A stretch of 18,279 nucleotides of DNA from Firmicutes bacterium UBA1440 (GTDB lineage: Bacteria > Bacillota > Clostridia > Peptostreptococcales > Anaerovoracaceae): the NCBI GenBank assembly GCA_002329565.1, contig DCTM01000040.1:1-18279 (forward strand). Reading direction: 5' to 3'. The notes under the pieces are model-generated. The model was not told the origin of the DNA and did not search any database. It saw nothing but the letters and a program-made list of their open reading frames with translations. Made by a program: the position numbers and the translations under genes. The stretch's first letter is position 1. Every line of letters begins with the position of its first letter. Shown in pieces: positions 15,951-18,279 of the stretch.

Positions 15951-16562
15951 ATGAAAAAAATAATAAGTGTGGCTCTTGTATTGATGCTCGCCATGCTGAG
16001 TTCCGTGTGCGTGTTTGCAGACACGGGCACTCCCGATTACAGCCAATGGAACTCAAAATCGGCATATCCTTCCGATGTTGTAAATACAAAATATTTTACA
16101 GCGGTCAAGACACTGGTCGATAAAGGTGTTATTTCGGGCTACGAAGACGGCCTCTTCCACGCCGAAAGAAGCATCAGCAGGGCCGAAATGGCAAAAATGC
16201 TTATCATCATCACAAACAATCAGGGCAGTATCGCTACCTACAAAAATAACAAGACCTTCAGCGATTTAGCCGGTTATTTCTGGGCGCAGGATTATATCAA
16301 TGCCGCAGCCGGACTCGGATTCATCAAGGGAGTCGGCAACGGCAAATTCAATCCGGGAGGCGATGTTACATACGCCGAGGCTATGACGATGATAGTCAGA
16401 CTGCTCGACCATGTAACCGACAGCGACGTACCCGGCACTTGGCCGAACAATTACATCAACTATGTCAACACCTACGGCAGAGCAAAGAATATCACAGTTA
16501 CCGATTGGAATGCGAAAGCCAACAGAGGAGATATCGCTCTTGTCTTATACAGAAATGTCTAA
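15951..16562 (+). CDS. SLH-only exported protein
   Basis: A 203-residue secreted protein made almost only of S-layer homology modules, which bind pyruvylated secondary cell-wall polymer in Gram-positive bacteria. The signal peptide ends at Val-Phe-Ala before Asp-Thr-Gly (residue ~23). Module 1 (about 42-95) has the GVISGYEDGLFH and SRAEMAKML motifs. Module 2 (about 98-155) has FSDLAGYFWAQDYI, a G-NGKFNPGG turn and a TYAE variant. Module 3 (about 155-203) is degenerate and ends in RGDIALVLYR. No further domain follows. ATG 15951 is chosen because GGAGG at 15936-15940 lies ten bases upstream and the signal peptide begins there; a start at 15912 would put 13 residues before it. It is 28 bases upstream of a homologous SLH gene. 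It may be a small S-layer subunit, a spacer or a competitor for wall-binding sites. Confidence 0.88.
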   Translation: MKKIISVALVLMLAMLSSVCVFADTGTPDYSQWNSKSAYPSDVVNTKYFTAVKTLVDKGVISGYEDGLFHAERSISRAEMAKMLIIITNNQGSIATYKNNKTFSDLAGYFWAQDYINAAAGLGFIKGVGNGKFNPGGDVTYAEAMTMIVRLLDHVTDSDVPGTWPNNYINYVNTYGRAKNITVTDWNAKANRGDIALVLYRNV

Positions 16563-16590
16563 AGGAAAAAAGGAAGGGGATTGATTAAAG

Positions 16591-18060
16591 ATGAAAAAAC
16601 AAATTGCTAAAATTCTTTCGCTGGCATTGGTGGCAGCCTTATCGTTGACGAGCTTTGCCTTCGCAAGCGTCACATTGCCGAGCGATGTGCAGCAGGGCGA
16701 AGATAAGGCGCTGCAACAGGCTGTGACCGGTCTTATGGAAACCGGTGCAATCACAGGGGATACCGACGGACTTTTCCACCCGGAACAGTCTTTGACCAGG
16801 GCACAGGTTTGCAAGATTCTCGTGACACTTGCGGAACCTATTGCACTAAACGGTACACCGACGCAGACCGTTAAGAGCAACTTTTCGGACTTAAGAGGCT
16901 ATTCGTGGGCAGCTCCGTATATCGCATACGCTGCCGAAAACAACATCGCACTTGGTTACGGCAACGGCACCTTTAAACCGGGGGCCGATGTGACGGTAGC
17001 CGAACTGGTGACGTTCACAATCAGAGCGTGCGGATACAGTGACAAAGACCTCGGTGGCACATGGCCGCAGAACTATATGCAAAAGGCCGAGGATCTGAAA
17101 CTCTTCTCTGCGCCTATTGATGCGGCTTATGCAACAGATGAAGAAATGCCCGCTCAGAAGCAAAAGGCCGATAAGAGAATCGCTGCGATCGTAATCGCAA
17201 ATGCGATGGATAAAGTCAAAAAGGATGTCGCAGAAGAGCAGCCGCAGGGCACGGACAAAGATAAGGCGAAGACCGTTCCCGACACAGCATCTATGACGTA
17301 TGCGACGGGCAAATTCAACGACACTATGACGACATATGCCGGCAAGGCCATATCAAGCGATGCAGTGATATATACTTACGGATTCAAGAAAGATTACGCC
17401 AAGGATATGAGCTTTTCCTCGAAAGCGACAGATTACACTCTGACGACGATAGATAAATACAAGCTCGTGACGACTCCGGCGTGGTACAAGATTGAGAACG
17501 GAAAGATCACTCAGATCGTGGTTCCGGCAGACACCGGTTTTACAGGCAGAATCTATTGCGTTGTCAACGGCACAACGGCTAACGCTGTCAACGCTGCCGG
17601 CGATAAGGTCGCGGTGATAGACACCTTGACAGCAATGAAGTCAATCAAATGGTTAGGAGATAAGAAACTCAATATAACAGGCATATTCAGCGGTGCTGCC
17701 GGCGGGCAGGTTTACGAGCTCAAGGCCGTCGACGGCGAAATCACCAATGTTGCGACCCCGGCTAATAAGACAGGTAAGATTTTCGCTGAACTCGGACCGG
17801 ATAACGGTAACTGGGTCAAAGTCCTTGAAAAAGACGGAGACATGGTTAAGATAGCCAAAGTCGCCGACGGAAGCGGCGCTGTTTGGGTTTCATTAGCAAG
17901 CAATGCTGCCGTATACAAGCTCGACAACAGCGGCAAGGAGTACGATACGAGCCGGCTGTCTCAGGTCAAGAAGGACGCACTGGTACGCCTGTACGATATA
18001 AGCGATGACGATGAACCGACGGCTGACATCGTCGTAATAAGTAACGGATCAAAAAAGTAA
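16591..18060 (+). CDS. SLH-domain surface protein with two beta-rich C-terminal domains
   Basis: A 489-residue exported protein and S-layer candidate. The signal peptide ends at Ala-Phe-Ala before Ser-Val (residue ~26). Three SLH modules follow: about 38-90 (TGDTDGLFH, LTRAQVCKIL), 92-150 (FSDLRGYSWAAPYI, GNGTFKPGADVT) and a weaker one to about 212. A charged, Lys/Asp/Gln-rich linker (about 210-230) leads to two or more beta-rich domains (about 232-350 and 360-489). These contain recurring elements of the type 'Val-Ile-Tyr ... Asp ... Ile-Val-Val' and end in an acidic DDDEP turn. Those domains are unidentified. The ribosome binding site is GGAAGGGGA (16572-16580), ten bases upstream. The N-terminal half is clearly homologous to the preceding gene, which suggests tandem duplication with later divergence. 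It is probably anchored to the wall by the SLH part. Confidence 0.9.
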   Translation: MKKQIAKILSLALVAALSLTSFAFASVTLPSDVQQGEDKALQQAVTGLMETGAITGDTDGLFHPEQSLTRAQVCKILVTLAEPIALNGTPTQTVKSNFSDLRGYSWAAPYIAYAAENNIALGYGNGTFKPGADVTVAELVTFTIRACGYSDKDLGGTWPQNYMQKAEDLKLFSAPIDAAYATDEEMPAQKQKADKRIAAIVIANAMDKVKKDVAEEQPQGTDKDKAKTVPDTASMTYATGKFNDTMTTYAGKAISSDAVIYTYGFKKDYAKDMSFSSKATDYTLTTIDKYKLVTTPAWYKIENGKITQIVVPADTGFTGRIYCVVNGTTANAVNAAGDKVAVIDTLTAMKSIKWLGDKKLNITGIFSGAAGGQVYELKAVDGEITNVATPANKTGKIFAELGPDNGNWVKVLEKDGDMVKIAKVADGSGAVWVSLASNAAVYKLDNSGKEYDTSRLSQVKKDALVRLYDISDDDEPTADIVVISNGSKK

Positions 18061-18095
18061 CACAGTAACAGAGATATATAAGTGATATAAATAAG

Positions 18096-18140
18096 AAGAT
18101 AACGACCGTCCGCAATGTGGACGGTCGTTATCTTTAATCA
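18096..18140 (+). terminator. Terminator hairpin after the SLH genes
   Basis: Arms 18097-18111 and 18119-18133 are perfect reverse complements (15 bp, extendable by one A-T pair) around the loop GCAATGT. The following T-run is short, but A-rich sequence precedes the stem, so it could terminate from both directions. It marks the end of the SLH operon. Confidence 0.75.
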
Positions 18141-18170
18141 TATGTATTGTCTTTTCGTCACAGAAGTGTT

Positions 18171-18192
18171 TTATCAATATTTGCTTTGATAA
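18171..18192. repeat. Short inverted repeat
   Basis: TTATCAA (18171-18177) and TTGATAA (18186-18192) form a 7 bp AT-rich stem with an eight-base loop. It directly abuts the hairpin at 18191. Function unknown; it could be part of a minus-strand transcript end. Confidence 0.3.
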
Positions 18193-18213
18193 GACGACGC
18201 GCGAAGTCGTCTT
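18191..18213. repeat. Inverted repeat, possible minus-strand terminator
   Basis: AAGACGAC (18191-18198) and GTCGTCTT (18206-18213) form a perfect 8 bp stem around a seven-base GC-rich loop. It lies downstream of the possible minus-strand stop at 18243-18245. T-runs are poor on both strands, so the terminator role is weak. Confidence 0.4.
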
Positions 18214-18242
18214 GCGTGTTCAGTTAAACTGAATAAAATATT

Positions 18243-18279
18243 TTAGTGAGCGGATACGTCTTCCTTACCTGCCAAGCTG
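18243..18279 (-). CDS. Possible C-terminal tail of a minus-strand gene
   Basis: Reading the minus strand from the window edge gives eleven codons (Ser-Leu-Ala-Gly-Lys-Glu-Asp-Val-Ser-Ala-His) followed by TAA at 18245-18243. Hairpins downstream on that strand (18191-18213, 18096-18134) would fit a convergent gene end. Eleven codons are too few to identify anything or exclude chance. Confidence 0.2.
   Translation of the reverse strand, partial: SLAGKEDVSAH

Noticed and set aside
9119..18060. Mobile element or phage origin of the giant/SLH region
   Set aside because: No integrase, transposase, terminal repeats, tRNA boundary or phage structural gene is visible, and base composition looks like the neighbouring housekeeping genes by eye.

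Overview
The window is typical Bacillota DNA, most likely from a spore-forming anaerobe of class Clostridia. The evidence is the 3' end of spoIIR, tandem S-layer-homology (SLH) proteins, strong AGGAGG-type ribosome binding sites, a TTG start codon, and a classical Gram-positive promoter and intrinsic terminators. The genus cannot be fixed from the sequence. All convincing genes lie on the + strand. I see no tRNA, rRNA, CRISPR array, transposase or integrase, and no gene-free stretch longer than 300 bases.

Region 1 (1-1740): the last ~95 codons of spoIIR, then htrA, a membrane-anchored HtrA/DegP-type serine protease with one PDZ domain. The following 242-base gap holds two hairpins and a U-rich terminator. 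Region 2 (about 1760-9014): a six-gene, tightly packed, probable operon of phosphosugar mutase (pgcA), redox chaperone Hsp33 (hslO), D-Ala-D-Ala ligase (ddl), a DUF1934/YwiB-like beta-barrel protein that overlaps ddl, an S41 C-terminal-processing protease with a C-terminal peptidoglycan-binding domain, and a DUF1846 protein. It ends at a strong hairpin terminator. Sugar phosphates for envelope polymers, cell-wall dipeptide synthesis and exported proteases suggest an envelope and protein-quality theme.

Region 3 (9022-15822): a textbook vegetative promoter (TTGACA, 17-base spacer, TATAAT) drives two translationally coupled genes of unknown function. The first is a 207-residue exported protein starting at TTG. 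The second is a 2027-residue exported mosaic protein with Ig/PKD-like modules, a PQQ-like beta-propeller carrying a five-cysteine cluster, a jelly-roll-like segment and further Ig-like modules. This pair is the least understood and most interesting part of the window.

Region 4 (15880-18140): an extended -10 promoter precedes two tandem, homologous SLH genes. One encodes essentially nothing but three SLH modules; the other has SLH modules plus two beta-rich C-terminal domains. A near-perfect 15-16 bp hairpin follows. The last ~150 bases hold further small hairpins and possibly the tail of a minus-strand gene. An inference that needs testing is that regions 3 and 4 together build a cell-surface layer, with the SLH proteins bound to secondary wall polymer and the giant protein as an additional surface or secreted component.
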